Shown in pieces: positions 25,525 through 55,090 of a stretch of DNA of 64,000 nt. The translations under genes were made by a program, and so were the position numbers. The DNA is from Xiphophorus maculatus (Eukaryota; Chordata; Actinopteri; Cyprinodontiformes; Poeciliidae): the NCBI RefSeq assembly GCF_002775205.1, contig NC_036454.1, forward strand, positions 12,916,882-12,980,881. The letters run 5' to 3'. Every line of letters starts with the position of its first letter. The first letter of the stretch is position 1. The notes beneath the pieces were generated by a model, which searched no databases, was not told where the DNA came from, and saw only the letters and a program-made list of their open reading frames with translations.

Positions 25525-25745
25525 TCTCCCCCCCCATGGTGGTGCTATATCAGGTAGTCAGGCAGGGAGTCAGGGTGCAGTAACAGGGCTATTAGAACTC
25601 CCAGGGACCCTATCGATCTCCTCATTGATCCCCTCCTGCCTTGGCCGATCCAGACAAGCATGTGGGCTCACACGGCTACCATCTGAAAGAGCCATGAAGC
25701 ACTACAGACAAGAGCACAAGGAGCAGCTGAAGAAATATTAAGTGA
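25525..25745. promoter_or_regulatory. Candidate conserved non-coding element
   Basis: A compact GC-balanced block including GTGGTGCTATATCAGGTAG, CCTATCGATCTCCTCATTG and CATGAAGCACTACAGACA between two repeats. The frame reading through it shows no known domain. Regulatory role is inferred. Confidence 0.3.
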
Positions 25746-25769
25746 GGCTTGAAAGTTATCTGTTCAGGG

Positions 25770-26830
25770 AGCGTGAAATGTATTCACGCCCCCTGAACTT
25801 TTTAACATTTTGCTAAGTTGTCATTAAAACCATCAGTTGTACTCTATTGAAATTTTATGTGAGCAATCCATATAAACCAATCCATAATTATGAAGTGGGA
25901 GGAGAATGATTAATGGTTTTCAATGGTTTTTTACAAATAAAATACATATTCAACCCCCTCTGTTGAGATACTCCTAAATAAATATCCACTGCAACCAACA
26001 GCCTTGAGAAGTTGCCTGTTTAATCTCAATATAAATCCAGCCGTTCTGTGAAGGACTCAGAGGTTTGTTAGAGCTGCTGAGATTCATAGCTCAGGTGGGA
26101 GAATCTGTTGAGAGAGCTGCACGATACCTGGCATTTATATGCTGAATAGTGAAAAAAAACAACATAAGAAGTTCTGTTTGAAATTATCCACAGGCCACGT
26201 AGAGAACACATAAAACATGTGGAGGAAGCAGGTTCAAAGCTGAATAAAATTTCCTTACATGCACAAAACATTACGTGTAGTAAGATAAAGTGAGACCATG
26301 AACAAATCATTTTCACAATAAAACATGGCTGTTTTATCATGTTGGGGTTGTACTTTATTCCACCGAACAGGGAAGCTGTTAAGAGTTAATGGGAAGATGG
26401 ATGGAGGAAAATACAGAGCTGTTCAGAGGCAGCTCAAAACGTCAACCAGGACAAAACCCCTAAACATAATGCCACGGTACAATGAAATGGTATAAGTGAA
26501 ACCAGGCACAATTCAAGTGTTAGAATGGCTTAGTCAAAGCACAGCCCTAGATCCATTTGAGGATTTGTTTCATGTTTGAAAATATATGTTCACATTATGC
26601 TCTCCTCCATCCTCAGTCGATAGGCTGACTGAGCTTCAGCTAATTTGCAAAGAATATGCAAAAATGAGACCTGGAGAGACCTCCCAATGTGATTACAGCA
26701 AATGATTCAGGGTGCATTTGTAAAAAAAACAAACAAAAAAAACAAGGTTTGAAAACCAAGTATCAATTTCTTTCCACTTTACAGTTATTAGCTAATTTGG
26801 AGATATGTTGAAGTTTGTAAATGTAATGTT
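25770..26830 (+). mobile_element. Decayed Tc1-like transposon
   Basis: Ordered consensus landmarks on the + strand: terminal motif with GTATTCACGCCCCCTGAACT at about 25780, CCAGCCGTTCTGTGAAGGA, AGCTCAGGTGGGAGAATCTG, ATGGGAAGATGGATGGAGGA near 26390, and GTTAGAATGGCTTAGTCAAA near 26520. Transposase frames are broken and internally deleted. Confidence 0.85.
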
Positions 26831-28000
26831 TTAAACCCTCATTTCCTCTTTTGTTGTCTCCCAATCTCCTCCCTTCCTTTCCTTTCTTTAAGAAAATTTT
26901 CTAAAATATTTCTTCCTTCATCACACATGGCTCTGATTTTATAAAGCTGCTATCTGAAATCATCTCCAGATCCATATAGTGACACTGCTGATAGAGACTG
27001 GAGTGGAAGGTTTCACCATTATAAAGATGTTCTCTTAAAGCTGAGAAGATTTATAATCTGTGACAAAATGGGCAGGAAAACACTTGGCCACAGTTTTCAG
27101 AGTGAAGGAGCATCATGGTGGTTATTGAAACCAGGCAGGCTGGAAACTTCACTATTCCTCAGGCTGGCTCATATTAACTTACATACATAACTGAAGGCAT
27201 CAGGTATATTTTAGCACCTCAAAATGAGCTCATCAAGCTGTTTGCTGTGGGGGAAACTGTGTGTTTCAGACAGTTGCTTCAAAACATCCCAAACTACATG
27301 ATTACCAAGCAGCACAGCAAACTTTCTCTCTTGCATTGGCAGCAGTGGTCGGGGAAAAAAAAAGATAATCCAACACTGCCACAAGTGGAGCATCAGTGCA
27401 ACTACATCTGTACCTCTCCACCAGTCTTGCACACACTGTGATTTATGTGCATAAATACAACACCATCGGCTAAACAATCAAATTGCTGATATGTATTGAG
27501 TTAGTGGCCATATAACAAGTGAAGTTGTGTTCTGCTGAGCATGCAGTCTGACCCTGATTGATAACGGGGGGTGGCAGGTCCTCATCAGGGTCCATCTGAT
27601 TAATATCCGGCCCTTCACTCCTTTCCTCGCTACTAATGGCTCCCTGCTTCATCCTGTCTATTATTATCATTCAATAATGAGATCTAAAAGAAGGTATGTG
27701 TGTGTGTAGTTGTGTGTTGTGCATTGAATTTCTAAGCAGTGTACATGCATCCACTTTTGTATTAGAACATGCGAATAAATTAGATCATTTCACAGCTATG
27801 TGCAAAATTGATGTTTTAGATATTTATTTAAAAGTTCACTGTTTTAAAAAAGGCTGAATACTGAGGGAACACAAGTCACCAAGTAGGGAAAGTATTTTAA
27901 AGGAGCACCCTAAATTTGTGCATTAGTTCATTCCAGCACTGAGAATGCATCAACCCTCGATAGGTAAATGCATTCAGAGTAAATAAACAAACTCAGAGGA
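26831..28000. other. Intergenic; complex block at about 27500-27680
   Basis: Mostly AT-rich. The 27500-27680 block (CCCTGATTGATAACGGGG, CATCTGATTAATATCCGGCC) is non-repetitive and may be regulatory. No gene is supported. Confidence 0.35.
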
Positions 28001-28014
28001 AGTTAATTTTTAAA

Positions 28015-28260
28015 ACACAATACTCCAGAGGGCAGGGCCACACAGTGGAAGAATTGTTAGCAGTGTTGCGTTGCAGCAAGAAGGTCCTGGGTTCAGATGC
28101 TGAGTTGGAGTCTTTCTCTGTGGAGCCTCCATGTTCTCGCTGTACACGTATGGATTTTCTCTGGGTATTCCGGTTTCTTCCCACAGTCCACAAACTGTGG
28201 CACTGTTTCTCATGTGCCTTTGTGATGTCCTGTGAGAGAACAGGTTGAAGTAATTGATTA
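28015..28260 (+). mobile_element. tRNA-type SINE-like repeat
   Basis: A pol III promoter-like layout: a box A-like stretch (GCCACACAGTGGAAGAATTG, 28037 onward), then a box B-like GGTCCTGGGTTCAGATGCT (28083-28101). The typical fish repeat body follows (GAGCCTCCATGTTCTCGCTG, CCGGTTTCTTCCCACAGTCC). I recognise the body from memory and cannot assign the family. Confidence 0.55.
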
Positions 28261-28804
28261 ATGTATTAATTTTGTTCGATTTGGTAATTGTCTTAATTTA
28301 GTTTTTTTTAAAAAAGTAAAATTGAATGTGTAATGACTTAAACACCCTCCTTATAATTGTGCTCAGATGCTAAACAAGCAAAAAGAAAAATGGTCAGGAA
28401 TTGACAACAAAAGCAGTGCTGAGACAAAATGTTTCTCCAGTGCAGTCGATTAAAATATACATTCAGATGTTCCTTATTTGTCAGATTAAAGTACATTTTT
28501 TAAATATGATCCTTTAAGCAGGTATTAAACTTAGTTTTTAAAGCCCACTTTTCTGTATTATTTTTTTTTCTTTATTGTTTTGATGCAACTTTCCAGTCTT
28601 AAATGTTTGAAAAATTGCTTTAAATGTTAAAACAATTAACATTGCTTTCTCTACTTTCAGTAGCTGGAGGAGAAAATTCTTATTATGATAAGGAGCTACT
28701 GAAATAGACACATTTTTCAATAATACTTCTGTTTTTCGAATATGACTGTATGTACATTGTATGGTCATGGTTTTATTTATTCATTTACTTATTTTTTAAG
28801 GATT
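28261..28804. other. Intergenic, AT-rich, no gene seen
   Basis: Low-complexity AT-rich DNA with nothing recognisable. Confidence 0.5.
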
Positions 28805-28809
28805 GTTTT

Positions 28810-29172
28810 TGTCATGAGGTGCGGTGTAGATGGTGGTGAGGCAAACGCTGTAGACCCAGGTTGAAGTAGAGATGGTAATTTTAATAATAAATAATGTTCA
28901 ACATAGTCCACAAAGATTCTGGCGGCACGGCTGAGCGGAAGCCAGGGCTCACACCGGTAGCAACAGAATATAAGAGTGGCAAATGAACAGGCAAACAGAA
29001 AAACGGAACAAGCGACAAGGACCCGACAAAGACACAGACACACAGGTGACACTAAATACACAGGAGGTAATTAGGGAACGAGAAACACCTGGGAGTAATC
29101 GAGGGGAGAACAGGACAACACAGAGACACAGAAAACTCGAAATAAACACACAGAAAAACACGGAACACGACA
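28810..29172 (-). mobile_element. Solo LTR, copy 2
   Basis: The 363-bp unit begins TGTCATGA and ends CACGACA, with a perfect 5-bp target duplication GTTTT at 28805-28809 and 29173-29177. Its body matches copy 1 (GGTGAGGCAAACGCTGTAGA, then CCCAGGTT; CGAAATAAACACACAGAAAA near the end). Confidence 0.85.
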
Positions 29173-29177
29173 GTTTT

Positions 29178-29810
29178 GGCTCTAGTGTCCTTTATTAGAG
29201 CCCGTGCATGAATCGTACACTCTACCCTTTGCGCCACTGACGCACCCTTTACATAATTTTATAACTTAATGTGCTTTATGATATCTCACCGATTCAAAGT
29301 GGCCATCAAAGCCTTAAAAACAAAAGCTCCAAATCAGAACTTTTCCAAATATGTAAAATAATTTCACTATGGGATAGGATTTCTCACCTGTAGTAAAACT
29401 GTTGTAATGATTCAGACTGAAGTCCCTCTGAAGACCAATGAATTCCCAGGAGAAATCAGAAGAAACTTGCCTCTGAATATGAGCTTAATCTGTGGTATGC
29501 ACAAGCAGAAAACTGCAGCATGATTCAAAGACTCTATTTATGATCATAGGGCAACAGACCAGACCAGACTCTGTGTGATAGCTGTGCTCAAGATAAAATA
29601 AGTCGTCATCACCTTCAAAGCACTGTAAAGTTCCTGGGCTGTTAAACGCAGCTCAGTATCGCATCTGTCATGATTTTATATGCTGCACCAGGCTGCAGGA
29701 TGTGTGCATCAGCAGTGATGTATGGCTTCCTTAGCAATAATTAATGCCTTGATTCAGACTTAATGTTTGGCAGCTTCTGCATAATCTGGTACTGTGTAGA
29801 GTGTCCTGTC
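29178..29810. other. Intergenic; tRNA-like fragment at 29178-29250 (-)
   Basis: The reverse complement of 29178-29250 resembles the 5' half of a tRNA-derived SINE (AGTGGCGCAAAGGGTAGAG as box A). It lacks a full cloverleaf, so it is not called as a tRNA. The rest shows nothing. Confidence 0.35.
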
Positions 29811-29814
29811 AAAA

Positions 29815-30520
29815 GTATTCAAGCTCCTTGAACTTTTCCAATGTTTTCCTGTTATAACCAATAATGGGTTCATAAGAGGTTTCATTTTACCACTTTTTCC
29901 TTGTTTGTTTGTTGTTGTTTTTTTAGTCATGTAAAGCACTGTGAATTGCCTTGTTGCTCAAATTTGATATACAAATAAAATTGCTTTGACTTCATGTGAC
30001 ACACCGTCACTAAATGTGTGTCACATGAAGTACACTCTGCACTGTATCTTTTTGCAATGGCTCCAGGCAGCAATTTTGCACAACTAGAAACACATTTTTC
30101 CCCGGTTTTCTTTGAAAAACAGTTCAAACTCAGTTTGGAAAGACAGCAGTTTTGAACTCTTTCCAGATGTACTCAATTGAATTGTGACTGTGGCACAGGA
30201 ACACATAAATGGGTTTTGATCTATATCTGTCCATTGTGGCTGTATGCTGTCCTGCAGAAAGATATTTCTCCACCCCTATCTCAAGTCTTTTCTCATCTCG
30301 AACAAGTTTTCTTCGACAATCTGCCAGTTTACGTAGGGACAGGTGTGTTGGTAGGTTTACACTTGTGCCAGAGCGTGGATATAGTTTTTTGATTCAACAC
30401 CACCTTAAACTTCTCTACTTCATTCCTGACTTGTTTGCTGTGTGGGTTTCATGATGCACTAATGATCTCCAACAAATCTCAGAGCTACAAAGAACAGATG
30501 GATTTATACTGAGATAACAA
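29815..30520 (-). mobile_element. Tc1-like transposon remnant
   Basis: The left end holds the terminal motif (AAAAGTATTCAAGCTCCTTG). The middle has the GTCCTGCAGAAAG section of the transposase. The right end has the leader motif (ACAGATGGATTTATACTGAG), all in reverse. Large internal deletions. Confidence 0.7.
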
Positions 30521-30850
30521 CACACACACACGCACATTTGTTTCTAATACCTTGTGGGGACCATTTTCCTGACATATACTACATTGTGGGGACACACTGC
30601 TCCTTGTGGGGACCAAAGCCTGGTCCCCACAAGGGGAAATGCTGTTTTTGGGTCAGGGGTCAGATTTAGGACTAAGGTGTGAATTGAGTTTTGGGTTGGG
30701 TATGTAATGGGTAGGGTCAGGGTAAAGGTAAGGGTAAGGTTTAGGCTATAGAAATGAATGGAAATCAATGGAAAGTCCCCGCAAAGATGGGGTGCGCAAA
30801 CAGGTGTGAGTGGGTGTGTGTGCGGGGGCGTGCACACACACACATAAGCA
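30521..30850. repeat. Fold-back repeat with CCTTGTGGGGACC motifs between CA/GT tracts
   Basis: It holds three direct TTGTGGGGAC(C/A) motifs and one inverted GGTCCCCACAAGG (about 30629-30641), followed by GGGTTAGGG-like degenerate repeats (30690-30745). It is bracketed by a CA tract at about 30520-30535 and a GT/CA tract at about 30807-30845. This is a common fish repeat of unclear class. Confidence 0.6.
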
Positions 30851-31275
30851 CACATGCACAATTGGTTGCAATGTATATTTATTTTGAAACATCAGAGTAT
30901 AGGAGGATGAATAAGTATAAATTGTAAAAACAATACCCATTTAAAACAATTTTCTTCCACTTTACTATTTATGCATTCCTTTATGTGTGTCTCTCACATC
31001 AATCACAACAGAGTACAAGTCATGCTCATCATTGCATCAATGTGTGCAATATCACAATCAGAAATGATTGCTTGGATACAATATTTGATGGGTTGATATA
31101 TTTCAAGTGCCCTGCACACCATTTCTCCATGCCAGTGATATATTTGTCCTGTTGTGTGGATTTTTCATTGTCATCTGCATCATCGTCACAATGTTCAGCA
31201 ATGCTACGGTATTTACATGTTTTCCTTATATTATGCAGCCCAAATTAGAGGGTTTGGACTTGTGTCTAATGGTTT
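30851..31275. other. Intergenic, no gene seen
   Basis: AT-rich DNA, with no exon supported. Confidence 0.45.
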
Positions 31276-31279
31276 CCAT

Positions 31280-31560
31280 TTTCAGATGATTAACTGAGGA
31301 TTGCTCAATATGATGCTCAAGGCTTAGAAATCGTTTTATAACCTAACTCCACTTTAAACTTCTCCATAATCTGATTTCTGAAACGTCTTCAGTCTTCCTC
31401 AGTCTTTGTGAAACCGTTTCATCATCGTTTTCTAATAAATCTGTGAGACCTTCACAGAACAGCTGGATTAATGCACAGATGAAATAACACTTGCCACACA
31501 TTTTCAGATTGTCTGATTAGTTGTCTAATTTTCCTCCCACTTCACAAGAATGGCCTGCTT
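31280..31560 (-). mobile_element. Tc1-like 5'-end fragment
   Basis: The reverse strand carries the Tc1 leader: CTAACTCCACTTTAAACTTC, then GTGAGACCTTCACAGAACAG, CTGGATTAATGCACAGATGA and GATTAGTTGTCTAATTTTCC. It contains only the 5' portion of an element. Confidence 0.65.
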
Positions 31561-33300
31561 TTTCTTAATCCATTGTATGAAACACATTATGTTTGCTGTT
31601 GCTATGTGAGAAAATTCAAAGGTTTGAGTGGTCTGAATGCGCTTACATGTCACTGAATGTCACGGTCCTGAAACACTGGGGTGTGTTGACTAGAATGACA
31701 TTGCACTGATGCAAAATCAAGATATTTTTCAAGCTGGACTGCACTCTGATATGATTGATAAAGTTTATTGAGCAATCAACCTCGATGAGGATGGAGGAGG
31801 GTGGCACATTTCATTCATAAATATGGAACTATTTATAAGTGCTTGAAATGATCCCATGATAATATTGTGCAACATACCAAGAGCAAAGGGCTCTACTGAA
31901 AAATGACAAGAAATGAAAAAGTGATCTGTGTCAAATATGTGATGCTTTACAAAAATGTTATCCCCAAAAAGGTCCCAAATAACAAACCCCATAAGCACTG
32001 CACGGTGTATTCATATTTCTGCAGAGACTCATGAGAGCAACATAAAACCTGTTAAACTGACTTCATTTTTCTGCCACATATCCCATTTAAATGTTTAGTA
32101 CTGTCATTTTTTTGTATGACAAGAAAGTTAGAAGAGTTTCAAATGGAACATGTAACAAGCATCGAGACCAAAGCGTCCCGAGGACTTCATAGAACATGTT
32201 GGGTTTGAGTAACTTTATTTAAGGATGCAATTATGAATACGCAGAGTGCAATAAAAAAAAAAAAAGTAACAAAAAAAAAATACATTCACAAAAAGGTTAA
32301 AGATCTTTAGCATAAGCACCTACAATCCAGCCTCAAATGTATGCTGACAGATAAACCAAGTGTCTTCGCAGTCGTCAGAGAAGATGGAAAATGTGTCTTT
32401 CTTTGGTTAATGAAAACATGTTTATGGAAATATTACCCATGACCTGTGCAAAATGTTGTGTTAAAGTTCTTTGAGAAAAAATGTTGTGCAATGCTTTAAG
32501 CACCGAATGTCTCAACCTGACAGCTTTGTGGTAGCTGTGGAGCTGAGGGGACAGAAAAAAATCAGTCCAAGTTCTGTTTATTGAACTTGGACCTTGTACC
32601 ATGAGTTTATAAACTAGATTAATAAATGTATTTCAGTTTCTTTATTTGTATTGTAATATTTAGCTTACCTGTTTTGCGACGCTACTGACCGATACATTTC
32701 AGGTGTTATAAAACCAGCAGGTTATTAGCAACTGAAAGCTTAAGATGAAATATTGCAATAAGAAAAGATATTAAGCACTTTATCCTTCTTAACAAAATTG
32801 GCAAAAATGAAGATTCATAACATCTACCAAGTCAAAAAAACATGAGACCTTCATTGCCTCTTGCTCCCCACTACCTCACATGCACACTGAGCCACAGTCA
32901 CACTTGTTAGCCTTTTAATATCAGTAAAGGATAACCTGAGTAAATAAAAAGCAGTTTTCAAATGATAAAAAAAATTACCAAGCTAAGGAATACCAAAGGA
33001 TAAGAATAATGCTAAATGACTAATGAGACTCAAAGTCATTAGAATCAGGGCACTTAAGTGCTTCACAGATATAAAAGAAATTACAGAATAAATACCATAT
33101 CATCAGCAAACTTTAGCCTTTAGCACTAGCATTATTGGGTTTATTTCCCCTTGTGCTTTTGCCAAACCACAGACAACATCTCTCTCATACTTGTGACCTC
33201 CCTGCGTTAATATACAGCCCAGCTGGGAGGAACATTGCCGCCACTTCCTTTTACAACTGAGGAGGCATAGCTGCTCACCGAGACGTGCGTCTAAGCGGTG
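31561..33300. other. Intergenic upstream of tmem252, no gene seen
   Basis: AT-rich sequence with A-runs near 32250-32280. No exon was found. The promoter of tmem252 should lie near 33200-33400, but no TATA box is visible. Confidence 0.45.
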
Positions 33301-33407
33301 CCGAGACATTTTTGAGCACATTCATTTATCTGAGATGTGAATGCACCGTAGTCATTTAGAGGACATCTCCAACTTGCACTGAAGAAGCAACATTCAGAAG
33401 ATCAATC

Positions 33408-34035
33408 ATGGATTTGAAGAAACAGCTGTTGTCCTTTGCCCGCATGTTCTTACCTTCTGTGGGATTTGTGTTCACGTGCATCGGAGCCTACCTGGTGTTC
33501 CAGCAGAACAGGCAAGGCTTTGATCACAGTATGGTCCCTGTTTACATCATGATCGCCTTCGGCTTCCTGGCCATGCTCTTCGGGGTGTTCTGGAGCCTCT
33601 GCCACACCATGAGGAGCAAGATGTACCACAGAAGAAGACACGACAGTGACATCCAGATCTTCGCAGTTGAAAGGTGAAGCAGTCTGTAAATGCTTGCACT
33701 GATTTTTTTTTCTCAATCTTTACGTGATCACACTTGCATGTAAAAGAAAATTGTTAAAATTGTTAATGTCTTTGATAAACCCATTCTATCTGAACCTAGA
33801 TCTTATCTTCAGCAGGCCAAGCACCTTTCCTCCTCCGTACGAAGAGTCCCAGAGTCCCTGCTACGTCAGTCCAGGCAGCATGCATGAGGCGGTTGTATCA
33901 GTTGATGGAGTTCCCATGGTTTTGGATGTTGCACCTCCACTGTACACCCAGAACAGTTCAGAGAGTCCAGACTGCAGGTGGAGCTGGGAACAACCACCTC
34001 GATACAGCGTGGTGGTCCATACTGAACACAGATAG
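33408..34035 (+). CDS. tmem252: Transmembrane protein 252
   Basis: Two exons, 33408-33673 (donor GTGAAG) and 33816-34035 (acceptor CAGCAG), give 161 residues; human TMEM252 is about 170. The split arginine codon (AG|G) restores the frame. Two membrane spans are visible at about residues 11-31 and 43-65, separated by a short polar loop, then a basic RRR at 75-77, suggesting both ends face the cytosol. The cytosolic tail holds three PPxY motifs: PPPY 94-97, PPLY 129-132 and PPRY 149-152. These are ligands for WW domains such as those of NEDD4-type ubiquitin ligases, and human TMEM252 has three at matching places (from memory). Its place beside pgm5 matches human 9q21. Function is poorly known. 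The start is the first in-frame Met before the first span. Confidence 0.9.
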
Positions 34036-34612
34036 ATGGACGCATGTGAAGAGATGTTCCATCCAACACCAAAGGACAAATGGGTTTTTAATCAACTCCC
34101 TAAGAGCAAAGACTACTAACTAGGAGAAGGTTCCTAAAAAATTATGGTCATCACTAATTTTGTGACTTTGCTTTACTGCAAAATGACATCAGCTGCTGTA
34201 TCAACACCCAATCTGCACTGTCTCAGTGGACACGGTTTTCTGGGACTTTACTGGGTAAAAACCTGTTGCGTTGAAACTGAAATGTGTGTTTAAGTTACTT
34301 GAATGATTTTGCTTCTGGATCAAAAAGCTTTTTTTGCTCTTTTAGCAGTCCATCCTCAGTGCACGTTGGACTGTTCGGTTGTGTAACAAGTAAGTCAGAG
34401 AACTGAATAACACCTCTGTTATATTTGAGACGTTTTACAGAGTAAGATCAAAATATTTCCTAAAGATATTGCACACTGTCGTTCTGCTTGTGTAATAATG
34501 TATATTTTGTTCCTCAGATGGTCTTTTATCAAGGCTCAATATTGTCGACGTTTTTATATTTATTTTTCAAATTTTTATGTTGCAACACACTAAAAACAGT
34601 TAAATTGTCTTT

Positions 34613-34618
34613 AATAAA
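34613..34618 (+). terminator. Poly(A) signal for tmem252
   Basis: AATAAA about 580 bp after the stop codon, within T-rich 3' UTR sequence. Confidence 0.6.
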
Positions 34619-34639
34619 TCCTGTTTTATGTTAAACCTG

Positions 34640-36045
34640 AAGTTACTTTAATTAAAACAAATGAACTACCTTATTTAGGCTACAACTAAATTAAGTTACA
34701 CCAAACTAACCTCTGAGTAAGTAAAACAAACAATACATCCCAAAACAAAACACAATACTTAACACATATCCATCTTTTTCTCTCTTCCTATTGATTGCAC
34801 TTAGTGTTATTAAAAAATTCAGTAACAATACAGATAACTGTTTTCAACCAGTTGCTTTTAGAAAACATAAAAAGACCAAGTGAACCAAGCAATCCAGGGA
34901 AATGATCTGAAACTTCTCAGATCATTCTTCTCAGAGTTCAGCTGAAGGGAAAATTGGGGAGCAAAAAAAGATCATTTTGTTAATGAATAGTCCCACAAAA
35001 TGACTATGACTATATTGTTTAGTTAAGTTATTCAAGTCAAAGGTTGCAACCACAACATTATAAAAACAAAGAAAAGATTAACTAGTATGTCAACAGGACA
35101 CCGCAGCTCAGCAGAGTTTGTTAAGAAACTTCAGGAAGTGTCTCATGAATTGTATCTATTTAATTATATCTCCTTCAAATGTCACACCATTTCTGTGCGT
35201 ATGTCTGTCACGAGCACCAGACAGGTCGTTTAGGTCCAAAACGCCTGACGGTTCACTTCAGCATAAACATTCAGGTGAAACAGTAACCAGAACTTCATAG
35301 CCAACATGTTTTTAAGAACTTTACAAATGTGATTTAAAAGACTTTTTTTAATTACATGGTTATATTAAAACATCATTTTGCAATGTCCCTTATCATTTTC
35401 ATGCTAACTCATTTTTTAGAAAAAAGGATTTGACTATTACCAACACATTGAATAACGCCAGCAGTGACCCCTGGCACCATAAAGGAGTCAGATGGAGCAA
35501 TAACCTGTAGGGCGACAGCTAACGTTTGTATGGTTGAGTGACACATCCTTAAGAAAATCCACTGGCTTTATCCTCAAATCAGAATGACGGCAATCAACAT
35601 GTTTATGATGTCCTGCTCTCAGCGTCTCATCTGAGCGGTGTAAAGATCAAACTTCATAACTTCTTATCACAGCTCAACAGCTTCAGTTTGTTTCCTGTTC
35701 AGATGGAAAACAAGAGCTGTTCAATCACAGCAAATAAGTCCAGCAATGAGGACACTCTTTAGTGAAATCCCAATATGCCAAAGGGCAACAAGGAACTTTG
35801 AATATGATTTTATTTCCTTACAATCCGAATGTGCACAAAGGTTGATTTATGAGAAAGCTATAACTTTTCTTTCTCGTTTTGGTAAAGAAATTACTTATAA
35901 TCTGTAATAACAAATTATATGTGCACTGTAAAATGTTCAATATTAGTAAAAGTTAAAAAGAAACAATCTTGTAAAATGAATAAGCTTCCACTGAGTAAGG
36001 TGTAATATAAAAAATCAAGAAACATTGATATTCTGTTGTCACTTT
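34640..36045. other. Intergenic between convergent tmem252 and pgm5
   Basis: AT-rich DNA where the two convergent genes end. No exon or mobile element is recognised. Confidence 0.5.
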
Positions 36046-36125
36046 TGTGTTTATTGCTTTTATAGCTACCACTATGTAGCTACTGCATCATTTAAATTTG
36101 CTTCATGTTTATCAATATCTGACTT

Positions 36126-36131
36126 TTTATT
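36126..36131 (-). terminator. Poly(A) signal for pgm5
   Basis: AATAAA on the reverse strand about 220 bp after the pgm5 stop. A second copy lies at 36050-36055. Confidence 0.55.
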
Positions 36132-36351
36132 GTGAACAAAAATGAACATAGATGTGCAGCTGTGACATTTTTGTCTTTGAGAGGCAAATTCCAGCACAAA
36201 AAAAAAATAAAAATTCTCGGGTTAATAACTGTTCCAAGCAAAGTGAAGCTGCAGAAATAAGTATAATTCATCAGTGTGGGCATGATAGATGCATATAACG
36301 TGTGTGTGGGCGTGGGCATGTGAGTGTGTATCTCCCTCATTCTCTTTTAAC

Positions 36352-55090
<18,739 letters not shown>

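Noticed and set aside
29178..29250. tRNA gene on the reverse strand
   Set aside because: Box A-like sequence and one half of a tRNA-like shape only; no complete cloverleaf or box B, so a SINE fragment is more likely.
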